A stretch of DNA of 64,000 bases, from the NCBI GenBank assembly GCA_039182965.1, contig JBCDBW010000006.1, forward strand, positions 1-64,000, in the 5' to 3' direction. The notes beneath the pieces were generated by a model. That model was not told where the DNA came from. It did not search any database and saw only the letters and a list, made by a program, of their open reading frames with translations. This document shows positions 44,201-51,162 of the stretch, piece by piece. Within the stretch, counting starts at the first letter, position 1. The number at the start of each line of letters is the position of its first letter. A program made the translations under genes and the position numbers. The stretch comes from JBCDBW01 sp039182965 (GTDB taxonomy: Bacteria > Verrucomicrobiota > Verrucomicrobiia > Verrucomicrobiales > DEV007).

Positions 44201-44434
44201 GATCCCGCCGAACTCTTCGAAACCCTGTCCGAAGACAAAATCGAGCAAATCACCGCCGCCGCCAAAGTCCGCAATTTCACCCGCATCGGCGCCCTCGCAA
44301 AATCACTTCTCGAAGAAGAAGAAACCGCAGCCGCCGGCCACCACCTCCTCGACCTCGTCGCCGCCTTCGACGTCGACGGCATCAAAACCATCGCCGATAC
44401 ACTGAATCTCACCCCCGCCACCCAAGACGCCTGA
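41222..44434 (+). CDS. Hybrid sensor histidine kinase (HAMP-GAF-HisKA-HATPase-REC)
   Basis: This 1070-residue kinase has TM1 (GFGIALILVVSALVATFAI, about 11-30), a helical extracytoplasmic sensor of about 265 residues, TM2 (AGSILGAVLVIIIAGSVV, about 300-320), HAMP (about 322-375), a GAF domain (about 430-575), HisKA with SNMSHELRTPLNG (His616), HATPase with NLLGNSIKF, DTGMGIS and GGTGLGLSIS, and a receiver domain with Asp907 in LCDIRMPRMDG. A C-terminal segment of about 70 residues after the receiver (ITAAAKVRNFTRIGALAKSL) is shared with the kinase at 51163. The two are paralogues flanking a block of accessory genes. The signal is unknown. Confidence 0.95.
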   Translation: MFRNLKIGTQIGFGIALILVVSALVATFAISGLKKSTANYTEYRSLAIESVRSGRVQANMLAAANAAQKFLNDREEDFALQFAERYALALDFALDQQALLQDSKRVEMSRQLVGSLEEYGRQTQNAFNLMRRRDAIVEQLLAPQGSRMQQNLTDLIAAAQDEDDFDLVYLTGRVMEHVMRGRFHLLRYLDESEIADALQVREEIDSRIQESYDQLVIAANDPASKSYLKDFSNARTIFLKAFDELTTLIDTQNNLIVGELQPLETSIADTAERIKLSLRDDQAELGPQLAADNTETVRNVIAGSILGAVLVIIIAGSVVRAISRPVSNLVKTIDEVNSSGDLATRLPIHGDNEIGAVAGTLNRFLGSLENKARSAQDVAAGKLNTQVELLSRNDTMGRALRDMIGTLKENEEEISTREWLHAGQEKLNDEMRGVLDHRELVSRILNTLARHLNAQQGAFFLFEEPSQSLHFAQGFALNDQKTTRTTFKIGEGMIGQAAEDKQPIVVDHIPEKFYQIASSLGETPPACLVSFPLCYNNLVLGVIELASVEPFTETKLEFFRAVQESICIALIAAQSQDELKSLLEQTQTQAIELADAQKTADAASKAKSDFLSNMSHELRTPLNGVLGYVQVLQRDQSLGPRQKESLEAINNCGAHLLNLINNILDLSKIEAGKLELAPKPTDLNQLIQGVRDIVKPRAESKGLHFRIKSSPEVPRGVVTDPIKLRQVLINLLGNSIKFTTAGSITLTVFRHDQESLRFDVEDTGMGISAAELSHIFEPFKQADGGENEGGTGLGLSISRRIAEALGGSLSASSEVGEGSCFSLTLPLEEAENFKGSDFTIATPESHASFCLPPGEKRSVLIADDRETNRDILNQILADAGFDTVVTTDGDEALEAIRKRPFDVFLCDIRMPRMDGLQVIKQIRQDNQLKHTIVLAVTADVFPEFRERALAAGFDDLIMKPLRVSELAQKLSKFLKVEFVTFNLSPNSAPTPGNDPAELFETLSEDKIEQITAAAKVRNFTRIGALAKSLLEEEETAAAGHHLLDLVAAFDVDGIKTIADTLNLTPATQDA

Positions 44435-45078
44435 TCCGACCAACACCCGCGGCCTCACCGTCCGCGCCGCCTCCGCCCCACCCCCCTGCGCGCAATTGCC
44501 AGATCTCGCTGGAAAAATGGCATGGTTCTTATCTTCTTTGACAAAGAATTGTTCCTACCGCCCTCTGCCTCGACAAAGCCCGCGCTCGCGCTCCGCACAG
44601 GAGAAGCCGAGAACAAGACTCCTTCAAAACTACGGAACCCGTATTGGGCAGGCGTCAACCCTCGCATGCCACCACAATCCCTTATTCAGGCCCCATTCTT
44701 TGAGGCCCAATCCTAAGAGGTTCTTACAAAAACCACCTATCGTGATACTGTTCCTAGAATGCCAGTACACCTTCTTGCCTGCACTAGGCGTCGATTTGCC
44801 CACCTTTCTCTCGGAGCGGGCGTCGGCCTCCTTACACGCTCTCTGGCGGAGGACGTTCGAGAAAGAGTAGAACCCATCTCATAAATCATGGATGGCTCCG
44901 CGATAAAGGGTTTTGGCATCAGACAAGGCGCGACGAGGGAGCGGGTCGAGACCCGTAACCGAGGCGCAACGCCGCCTGAGGCCAAAAGACTTATCGCCCG
45001 AAGGGCCACCTCTATTACACACGACGAACTCGCAAACTCAAACCTTTCTCTTTCCTCCGGCGGGGCCGTGCAGGATTT
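44435..45078. other. Gene-free, low-skew gap with a large hairpin
   Basis: No credible gene is seen in 644 bases. The C-excess of the + strand ends here, marking the left edge of an accessory block. It holds the 98-base imperfect hairpin at 44900-44997. Confidence 0.55.
44900..44997. repeat. 98-base imperfect inverted repeat (MITE/REP-like or structured RNA)
   Basis: The outer arms GCGATAA and TTATCGC, then TTTTGGC with GCCAAAA, then TCAG with CTGA pair in order, with small bulges. An inner GGGTC/GACCC hairpin forms the apex. No coding frame lies within it. The ordered pairing over 98 bases is well beyond chance. Confidence 0.7.
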
Positions 45079-45891
45079 ATGAGATCGGTTCTAGTCTTGC
45101 TCGCCGATACTCATGTGGCAGCCGATCCAGATTTGATAGCCAACGGAGCGCCCCTTGCCGGAAACCTCAAGAAGGTCGTCGCCGAGATTTTTGAAGCCGC
45201 AAAATCAAAGCCCATTGATGGAGTCATCGTAAACGGTGATTGCGCTTTCATGGAGGGACAAGAGGGCGACTACAGAACACTAGGGAAAACGTTAGAGCCG
45301 CTTCAAGAGTCCGGAATTCCAGTACACTTGACGATGGGTAACCACGATGATCGGGAAAAGATGATCAGCGTAATGTCTGAACGAAAACCCTACAACCCAC
45401 TCGTCGCCGGAAAATACGTGAGCATCATCGAGTCCAGAACAGCCAACTGGTTTCTCCTCGATACGCTCGAGATAGTCAATCGCGTGACAGGTGCGCTAGG
45501 GGACGAACAATTGTCTTGGCTCCACCAGGCACTCTCCGATCGAAGAGACAAGCCGGCTATCATCGTCGGCCATCATTACCTTCAGAAAGACCGGCAGGCT
45601 ACGACCGTCACGGGGCTAAGAGATACCGAGCTTTTCAAGAAATTGCTCTCCAGCCATCGCCACATCGCAGCCTACGTGTCCGGCCATAGCCACGATTGGC
45701 AATACCATCCTGCTGAGACCACCAGAGTCAACTATGTCAGCCTTCCTCCAACCGCGTATGTATTCAACAAATCCCGGCCAAACGGATGGGTTCTCGCAAC
45801 TCTTACTTCGAGCGGGCTTCAATTGATCCTCCATTCGCTCGATCATACCCACCATCAGCACTTGGAAACTCATGCCTTGAACTGGGCATAA
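45079..45891 (+). CDS. Calcineurin-like metallophosphoesterase (CpdA-like)
   Basis: The 270-residue protein carries all five metal-site blocks: LLADTHVAADP, VIVNGDCAFMEG, MGNHDDREK, IVGHHYLQKD and YVSGHSHDWQ. The arrangement matches the class III cyclic-nucleotide phosphodiesterase/CpdA-like branch, although the substrate is unproven. Codon choice is more balanced than in surrounding resident genes, and the + strand lacks C-excess here (for example 16 G to 13 C in 45301-45360), so the gene may be acquired. It ends 97 bases before the next small gene. Confidence 0.88.
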   Translation: MRSVLVLLADTHVAADPDLIANGAPLAGNLKKVVAEIFEAAKSKPIDGVIVNGDCAFMEGQEGDYRTLGKTLEPLQESGIPVHLTMGNHDDREKMISVMSERKPYNPLVAGKYVSIIESRTANWFLLDTLEIVNRVTGALGDEQLSWLHQALSDRRDKPAIIVGHHYLQKDRQATTVTGLRDTELFKKLLSSHRHIAAYVSGHSHDWQYHPAETTRVNYVSLPPTAYVFNKSRPNGWVLATLTSSGLQLILHSLDHTHHQHLETHALNWA

Positions 45892-45988
45892 AGTCTCTCC
45901 CAACCTCAGTTCAAATCTGTACGGACGATCCTTCGCCATCAAATCCTCGCATCACGCGATATGGTGCCCGCAATAACACGGCAGCGTG

Positions 45989-46300
45989 ATGGATCAAGAA
46001 CACTTCCTGCACCAGAAGACTCAAGCTCAAGAAAAGATTGAGGACACAGAAGAGAGGCTATTGGAGCTGGACGATCTCCTCGCCGAAATCGAAAGACTAA
46101 TGGAAAGTTCAACCATCGGTGATCCCGAAAGAAAGACGCTCTTGGAACGAAAAGCGGCTGTTCAGAACCAAAGGAACACGTTATCCGACCACCTTTCCAA
46201 ACTGCGCCTCGCCCTCGCTCGTTGCACGGCATCCCTCTCGGAGCATCCAACAGACCCCTCCCAGGGCAATGACACCAAGATTGAAGAGCGCGATTCATAG
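45989..46300 (+). CDS. Small coiled-coil protein of unknown function
   Basis: This 103-residue protein starts at ATG (a GTG lies just before it). It is almost wholly helical and charged, with heptad-like spacing over KTQAQEKIEDTEERLLELDD and again over LLERKAAVQNQRNTLSDHLS, broken by an Asp-Pro turn in the middle (GDPERKT), so it may form a hairpin of two helices. It has no signal peptide or membrane segment. The tail is Asp/Ser/Thr-rich. No family is recognised. Confidence 0.65.
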   Translation: MDQEHFLHQKTQAQEKIEDTEERLLELDDLLAEIERLMESSTIGDPERKTLLERKAAVQNQRNTLSDHLSKLRLALARCTASLSEHPTDPSQGNDTKIEERDS

Positions 46301-46344
46301 GCCCCCTCATCCCGCCTCAGCTTTTTGTCTATCTGCCAATTCGA

Positions 46345-46662
46345 ATGCTCGACCAATCGACCCCAAACGATGGTAAACTCTATCTAACCACCGTCGTGCT
46401 CGGAGACCTTAAGAACAAAAACTTGATCGTTCTCAAGGCCGTTCTCTTTCTCGTGATGGGAATCCTTGCGACCACCCTCTTACTGATCCAAAACCCCACC
46501 CTCCTGACTCTCACGCTCGCGGTCCTCGCCATTTGGGCCTTCTGCCGGGCCTACTATTTCGCCTTCTATGTCATCACGTCGTATCTCGACCCTTCCTACA
46601 AATACGCGGGCATTCTCTCGGCGCTCCGACACCTCCTCTCCAATCGACCAAAAAACAAATGA
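46345..46662 (+). CDS. Small two-TM membrane protein
   Basis: This 105-residue protein has a short polar start and two hydrophobic helices (AVLFLVMGILATTLLLI about 31-48 and LTLTLAVLAIWAFCRAYYF about 53-71), followed by AFYVITSYLDPSYKYAGILS. The stop overlaps the start of the downstream metallo-beta-lactamase gene as ATGA, so the two are translationally coupled. I do not recognise the family. It may anchor or assist the hydrolase. Confidence 0.75.
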   Translation: MLDQSTPNDGKLYLTTVVLGDLKNKNLIVLKAVLFLVMGILATTLLLIQNPTLLTLTLAVLAIWAFCRAYYFAFYVITSYLDPSYKYAGILSALRHLLSNRPKNK

Positions 46663-47357
46663 CTCACGACACGGTTGGATGGTCCCAAATCCGCGGCTTG
46701 ATCGTCCACTGCCATCTCCTTTACGACGCCCAGGGCGCCTACCTCATCGACGGCGGCTTTATCAACGCCCCCGCGCGGATCGAGACTTCCCTCAAACGCA
46801 TTGACCGATCCTGGAGCGACCTCAAAGCCATCCTCCTGACCCACGGTCATCTCGATCACACGCTCAACATCAAAGAACTTCAGGAACGAAGCGGTGCCGC
46901 CGTGTATGCGCCCAAAGCCGACGAAGCCAACATAGCGGGCGAATACCGCTATCACGGCATCACCCGGTTCTGTGGATGGGCGGAAGCCTTCGGCCGCACC
47001 TTGCTCCGCTTTCGTCCCCCATCCATCGATCACTGGTTCAAGCCCAATGAAATAATTCCCCTCTGGGGGGGCCTCCAAGCAATCCCGCTCCCCGGCCATA
47101 CCCGCGGCCACACCGGCTTCTACAGCCCTTCCCATCGCCTCCTCTTCTCAGCCGACCTGTTCGCCAACTTCGGCGGGCCGCCCCGGCTCTCACCACCCTG
47201 GTTCACCGTCGACTCCCCCGCCGCCAAGGCTAGCCTACATCGCGCCGCCGCCCTGGACCTCAAGGGCGTCTCACCCAATCATTCCAAAAACGCCCGCCCC
47301 CAAGACCACTTGCGAGACCTCTGTCGACTCCGCGATCGCCACACCGCCCTCCACTAG
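46659..47357 (+). CDS. Metallo-beta-lactamase-fold hydrolase
   Basis: Starting at the ATG at 46659 (MTHDTVGWSQIRG) gives 232 residues and a four-base overlap with the preceding gene. The metal-binding HxHxDH is present as LTHGHLDHTLN, with an upstream Asp in YLIDGGF, a later His in PLPGHTRGHTGF and Asp in LLFSADL, and a final His in VSPNHSK. Such proteins act on thioesters, lactones or glutathione conjugates. No beta-lactamase activity is implied. Confidence 0.9.
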   Translation: MTHDTVGWSQIRGLIVHCHLLYDAQGAYLIDGGFINAPARIETSLKRIDRSWSDLKAILLTHGHLDHTLNIKELQERSGAAVYAPKADEANIAGEYRYHGITRFCGWAEAFGRTLLRFRPPSIDHWFKPNEIIPLWGGLQAIPLPGHTRGHTGFYSPSHRLLFSADLFANFGGPPRLSPPWFTVDSPAAKASLHRAAALDLKGVSPNHSKNARPQDHLRDLCRLRDRHTALH

Positions 47358-47702
47358 CGGCCGAACACCCGCTGCGACCGAAAAAAGCCCCCCCAATCTC
47401 CCTTTCGACCACCGCATTCGCCGCTTCAGAGTATCTCGTGGGTCATCTCTCTTCGTTCCCTTGCCAAACACTCGCCCCGGTGTCGAAAGCGCTGTCAACG
47501 CGATAAGCCAGCCCCTCCAGACGGGCATGGCCCGTTCTCAATCCCCTGCGTTCCAACGATGTCCGGATTGGAAGCAAGTTGTTTGAAAAATGGCAACCAA
47601 ATGGACGAATTCCAAAATGACAGGGTAAGCCAAGCATACCGTCGCATCGTCCTCGCAAAAACCGCTGGCAAAAACTCACGCCCCCAACAAACGCACCTCG
47701 CA
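47358..47702. other. Gene-free gap between convergent genes
   Basis: Within 345 bases I see no credible gene, repeat or clear terminator between the hydrolase and the cytochrome c peroxidase-like gene. Confidence 0.45.
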
Positions 47703-49223
47703 TTAGCGATCCACCGGGAGGCCGCTTGGCACGCGTGCGGGAATCTCAACACGATGGTCAATGCCGCTCGAATCCGTCAGTGCCTCAAGGAACGCCACTA
47801 GCTCATCGATCTGCGAATCGTCCAAGCCCACCCCCTCCAATTGATTCGCAGCGCTGATCCGCTCACGCAAGATATCGTTCCGGGACACCCAGGTATCACG
47901 CAGATGCCAGCTCTCCATCCTCTCGTCGCTCACCCGCTGGTGGGCCAGCGAAGAGCCGTTCGCAGTCGTTTCGAGCACGCTATCAAGTTCCGGTAGAATC
48001 CCCACCGGTGCCTCGTATCGCTTCAGCTTCTCAACTGGGTCCACATGATGCCGGACAACATCCCTCAGCGTTTCGTAAGCACCGGAGTGCCCCCAGGGCC
48101 CCGTGATCGCCACGTTGCGCAGGCTCGGAGTCCGAAACTTGAAGTTGTCTTCAGGCCGCCGCGTCACCCGACCTCGCCCGAAATCCTCCAAAAAGCCCCG
48201 GTGACCGCTCGCCCTCCAGTAACCGCCATCTCGACCATCCCCCTTGCCCGGACCGATCTGCGGCATCGCGATCGCATAGAACCCGTGGTCGGTTTGAAGC
48301 TTCCCTCCGTGACAGCTCGCGCAATTCGCCTCTCCATAGAAAAGCGTCATGCCACGTTTCGCATCCTCATCGAGTGCGGTCTCCTCGCCACGCAGGTAAC
48401 GATCGAACGGACTGTTGTCCGCTCGGAAGGCCACAGCCTGAAAGGCGGCAATCGCATTGGCCACTTGAACAAAGGTGATGTCCTCCGCTTGTTTAACTTC
48501 TCCCGAATAGGCCTCGCGAAACAGCCGTCCATACTCCGGAATCTCGCGCAGTCGCGCTGCCAATAAATCCCACGCCCCCCCATTTCCCGCCGCGCGGTTC
48601 AGCGACACGGCATCGGCAATCTCATTCTCTCCCTTCTGCCCGGCCATCTCATCCGGCGATAGCACCGGAAACATCGCCTGGGCCGCGAGCGCGTTGTCAA
48701 GCCCGCCGGGCAACTTCCATTTCGCCGGTGTGATGAATCCACTATCGTAATAGCCCCGTGAATCAACCTCTACCCTGCCATCGTGGAAGAATGTCTTAAA
48801 CTCTCTAGCCCCTACATTGAACAGCCCGGGCGAATTCCGCGGGATGCGCCCGTGCACCGACTCTTTCAGGGCCGCTCCCGGCCGACGCTCGGGGCCAATG
48901 CCGCTGGCCCCTTCTCCAAAGGACAAAGCCAGGGCATCCGAGGTCCCATGCTTCGGGTGATGGCAGGTCGCGCACGAGATATTCCGGTTGCCACTAAGAA
49001 TCTTGTCAAAGAACAGCTGGCGGCCAAGTTCAACCTTCCCCGCCGGCTGCCTGCCATTTCCGTGAAAATCAGAATCGACAATCGCTGCCGGCAGCCCATC
49101 CGGCACGTCCTCGCCTTCCGCACCGGAGATCGCCAACGCTGTCAGCACAAGATACACAAAGCGCGTCGGCTCGAGATGCCCAAAAAGAAATAGTGTCATT
49201 GTTAGATAGTAAAGATCTCCCAT
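47703..49223 (-). CDS. Dihaem cytochrome c peroxidase-family protein (MauG-like)
   Basis: About 506 residues from ATG at 49223; another possible start is 49199. An N-terminal hydrophobic stretch (FVYLVLTALAISGAEG) looks like a signal peptide for export. Two haem c sites CxxCH are seen: CATCHH near 48960-48975 and CASCHG near 48305-48325. Family landmarks include GRQLFFDKILSGNRNISC, SLRNVAITGPWGHSGAYETL and LVAFLEALTD. Members reduce hydrogen peroxide or oxidise protein side chains (MauG). It follows the exported protein gene at 49275 on the same strand, with a hairpin between them, and both are likely under the nearby TetR. Confidence 0.88.
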   Translation of the reverse strand: MGDLYYLTMTLFLFGHLEPTRFVYLVLTALAISGAEGEDVPDGLPAAIVDSDFHGNGRQPAGKVELGRQLFFDKILSGNRNISCATCHHPKHGTSDALALSFGEGASGIGPERRPGAALKESVHGRIPRNSPGLFNVGAREFKTFFHDGRVEVDSRGYYDSGFITPAKWKLPGGLDNALAAQAMFPVLSPDEMAGQKGENEIADAVSLNRAAGNGGAWDLLAARLREIPEYGRLFREAYSGEVKQAEDITFVQVANAIAAFQAVAFRADNSPFDRYLRGEETALDEDAKRGMTLFYGEANCASCHGGKLQTDHGFYAIAMPQIGPGKGDGRDGGYWRASGHRGFLEDFGRGRVTRRPEDNFKFRTPSLRNVAITGPWGHSGAYETLRDVVRHHVDPVEKLKRYEAPVGILPELDSVLETTANGSSLAHQRVSDERMESWHLRDTWVSRNDILRERISAANQLEGVGLDDSQIDELVAFLEALTDSSGIDHRVEIPARVPSGLPVDR

Positions 49224-49230
49224 TCCCGGA

Positions 49231-49256
49231 CCGGGGACGGAGCATTCCGTCCCCGG
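49231..49256. repeat. Perfect 11-bp inverted repeat between two genes of a likely operon
   Basis: CCGGGGACGGA, loop GCAT, TCCGTCCCCGG. There is no T-run. It lies between the stop of the exported protein gene and the start of the cytochrome gene and could stabilise or tune the transcript. Confidence 0.75.
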
Positions 49257-49274
49257 TTGCCGGTTCAATCTCCT

Positions 49275-50093
49275 TTACTCGATCCCCTCCCGCTTCGGCA
49301 GCATGGCAAACAGCGGAATATGCGCGTTGAGGCCGAATTGACCCGGATGCCCTCCATACGTCTTCCCGTCACTATGGTAGTTCAAGGCGACAATCGCTGC
49401 CGTCCAAACATCGGACATCTGAAGGCCTGGCCGAAAGCTGTGCTTCACCGTCATTCGGCCGTTGCCGTCCGCTTTGAACACGCTTTCCGATCCGTCAGGT
49501 GCTCCCAGAGGCAGGTCCAATGTCCCAGTGAACGGCGTCGGTGGTGCCGCCGGAAGAAAGGCATGCCAAATCGTATACACGCCATTCGGCACAAGCCCCT
49601 CAAACTGAAGTTCAAGGGTTCCTTCTCCATCGGCATACTGATAAATCCCTGTTCCGCGCTGCTTCAGCCACTCCCCAAGGGTCATGCCGAGTGGCTCTCC
49701 CTTCGGATAGGGCCCCAGGTCCGTATCATCAAACGGATTGTGCGGGATCAATTCCGCCGCCGTAAACAGGGGTGCCTCCATGTCATGGTCGCCGTTGGTC
49801 GGCCGATAGACTTCGCCGGAGCCCGGTTGGCGCTCGATATACACATCCTGCTCCGCCATGTTTGCATCCAGATGCGTGATGAACGCGAGCGTAATCGTGC
49901 TCTCCTCGTCTTGAATCTTGGTTTCCGTCGCGACGGCGTTGATGAGGCTCAATAAAGCAATGATTATCCAGACGCCACACACACGGGAGTACGGACCAAG
50001 CTTCAAGAGCCATGCGGTTCGAAATAGAGTGGTCTGAGTGTCTGAGTATCGATGTCGATTGGTAGTCATATTTTGGTTTTGGTTGGTGTTCAT
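49275..50093 (-). CDS. Exported protein of unknown function, TetR-controlled
   Basis: From the ATG at 50093 the protein has 272 residues. A long N-terminal region ends in a hydrophobic helix (VWIIIALLSLINAVATE, about 40-56), a signal or anchor. The mature part is beta-rich: ITLAFITHLDANMAEQDVYI, LELQFEGLVPNGVYTIWHAF, KADGNGRMTVKHSF, and ends IVALNYHSDGKTYGGHPGQF. The GVYTIWH segment resembles Ig-like or CHRD-type extracellular folds, but I cannot name a family. Upstream lie two operator-like palindromes that match one before tetR. It begins a probable two-gene unit with the cytochrome c peroxidase-like gene. Confidence 0.75.
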   Translation of the reverse strand: MNTNQNQNMTTNRHRYSDTQTTLFRTAWLLKLGPYSRVCGVWIIIALLSLINAVATETKIQDEESTITLAFITHLDANMAEQDVYIERQPGSGEVYRPTNGDHDMEAPLFTAAELIPHNPFDDTDLGPYPKGEPLGMTLGEWLKQRGTGIYQYADGEGTLELQFEGLVPNGVYTIWHAFLPAAPPTPFTGTLDLPLGAPDGSESVFKADGNGRMTVKHSFRPGLQMSDVWTAAIVALNYHSDGKTYGGHPGQFGLNAHIPLFAMLPKREGIE

Positions 50094-50138
50094 CTTCTGG
50101 TGAAAGTCGGAAATCAATAGGACAAGATTCGTTATTTT

Positions 50139-50154
50139 AACTCACTGGTCAGTT
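50139..50154. promoter_or_regulatory. Operator-like site 1 for the TetR regulator
   Basis: AACTCACTGGTCAGTT matches the pattern AACTnACTnGTnAGTT and is a near palindrome (12 of 16 positions). It lies 46 bases upstream of the exported protein gene (on the - strand). Confidence 0.65.
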
Positions 50155-50164
50155 TTGTTATGTT

Positions 50165-50180
50165 TACTTACTAGTTAGTT
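50165..50180. promoter_or_regulatory. Operator-like site 2 for the TetR regulator
   Basis: TACTTACTAGTTAGTT shares the core ACTnACTAGTnAGT with sites 1 and 3. It lies 42 bases from the tetR stop and 72 from the exported protein's start. Confidence 0.7.
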
Positions 50181-50222
50181 GCCTCGTGCCGTGTGCATTC
50201 GCCAAGTCTTGAGAGGTCCCGA

Positions 50223-50822
50223 TCAGGATTCCGCCAGCCCCGCTAAAAGGCGCGCGACGTCATCCATCGCCCGATCCAGCGGCCAAAGCTCACGCAGCTC
50301 CTGACTCGCCATAATCGCCCCACACTGGATCAAATAATAGGTCTCCGTGACCCGGTCGACATCGATGCCCGCATACTTTAAATCACTGTCTCGCAGCGCA
50401 ATCACCGCCTCGCGAATCTCCTCCCGATAACGCTCAGAGAAATCCTTCGCCTCAATCACCACCGGGTTCGTGGGATCGGGAATCTCCGCCACCAGATTGA
50501 AAAATCCGCAGCCCCGGAAATCATACTCGATCATCGCTTCGCGAACGAGACGCATCGTCGCCATGAAGCCTTCCTCCGCCGACTTCGCTTCCCTGATTTC
50601 CCTGCGCTGCTGCGTTAATACCCGGCGACGTCGCTCCTGCAGATAGGCCACGCAAAGCGCCTCCTTACTCGGAAAGTGAGAGTAAACGGTAGGCTTGGTT
50701 AGCCCTGCCCGCTCGATGATCTGATCGACCGACGTCGCCGCATACCCCTGCTCAAAAAACAGCTCATACGCTGCCTCCAGCAGCCTCTCCCGGGAGTCGG
50801 TCTGTCGTTTTAAACGCGGCAC
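50223..50822 (-). CDS. TetR/AcrR-family transcriptional regulator
   Basis: This 199-residue repressor starts with a standard TetR helix-turn-helix: SRERLLEAAYELFFEQGYAA, then TSVDQIIERAGLTKPTVYSH and FPSKEALCVAYL (residues about 10-62). The C-terminal ligand-binding domain has a central MIEYDFRGCGFFNLVAEIPD element common in TetR members related to the AcrR/YcdC branch. A perfect palindrome lies just upstream of its start, and two related sites lie before the genes it faces, so it probably represses itself and the exported protein/cytochrome operon. The ligand is unknown. Confidence 0.95.
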   Translation of the reverse strand: MPRLKRQTDSRERLLEAAYELFFEQGYAATSVDQIIERAGLTKPTVYSHFPSKEALCVAYLQERRRRVLTQQRREIREAKSAEEGFMATMRLVREAMIEYDFRGCGFFNLVAEIPDPTNPVVIEAKDFSERYREEIREAVIALRDSDLKYAGIDVDRVTETYYLIQCGAIMASQELRELWPLDRAMDDVARLLAGLAES

Positions 50823-51162
50823 AGACCCACATGTAAATTAACTTACTAGTAAGTCAAAATAAAAATGCCATAGCTTCGAAATAAACGGTCCAGATCGCTC
50901 TCTCCCTCACCGCCCGCGTTGACCATGATTCCAAACCCTCCGACCCCTCCACCAGCATCGCCATGCGCTCTCATTCCAATCCCGGCTCCTGCCCCACACC
51001 CTATTCCCCACCACAACAAAGATAGGGCGCCCAAATCAAGCCTTCTGCCGTTGCGCCTCAAGCCCCTTCAGACGATGTTGGTCTTGATACTCTCCCCCCC
51101 GCATACACCCACCACGATTCCTTCCTCAAAAACCGCAGGTTCCCTGCTCCCACAGGCGCCCC
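50823..51162. other. Gene-free gap carrying the tetR operator
   Basis: Apart from the palindrome at 50841-50854 in an AT-rich stretch (about 50830-50880), these 340 bases show no gene or repeat. They separate tetR from the divergent kinase gene. Confidence 0.5.
50841..50854. promoter_or_regulatory. Operator-like site 3, perfect palindrome upstream of tetR
   Basis: ACTTACTAGTAAGT is a perfect 14-bp palindrome 19 bases upstream of the tetR start, the expected place for autorepression. Its core is shared with the two sites in front of the exported protein gene. Confidence 0.8.

Noticed and set aside
46659..47357. Beta-lactam resistance gene
   Set aside because: Only the general metal-binding fold is shown; no class B lactamase-specific features.
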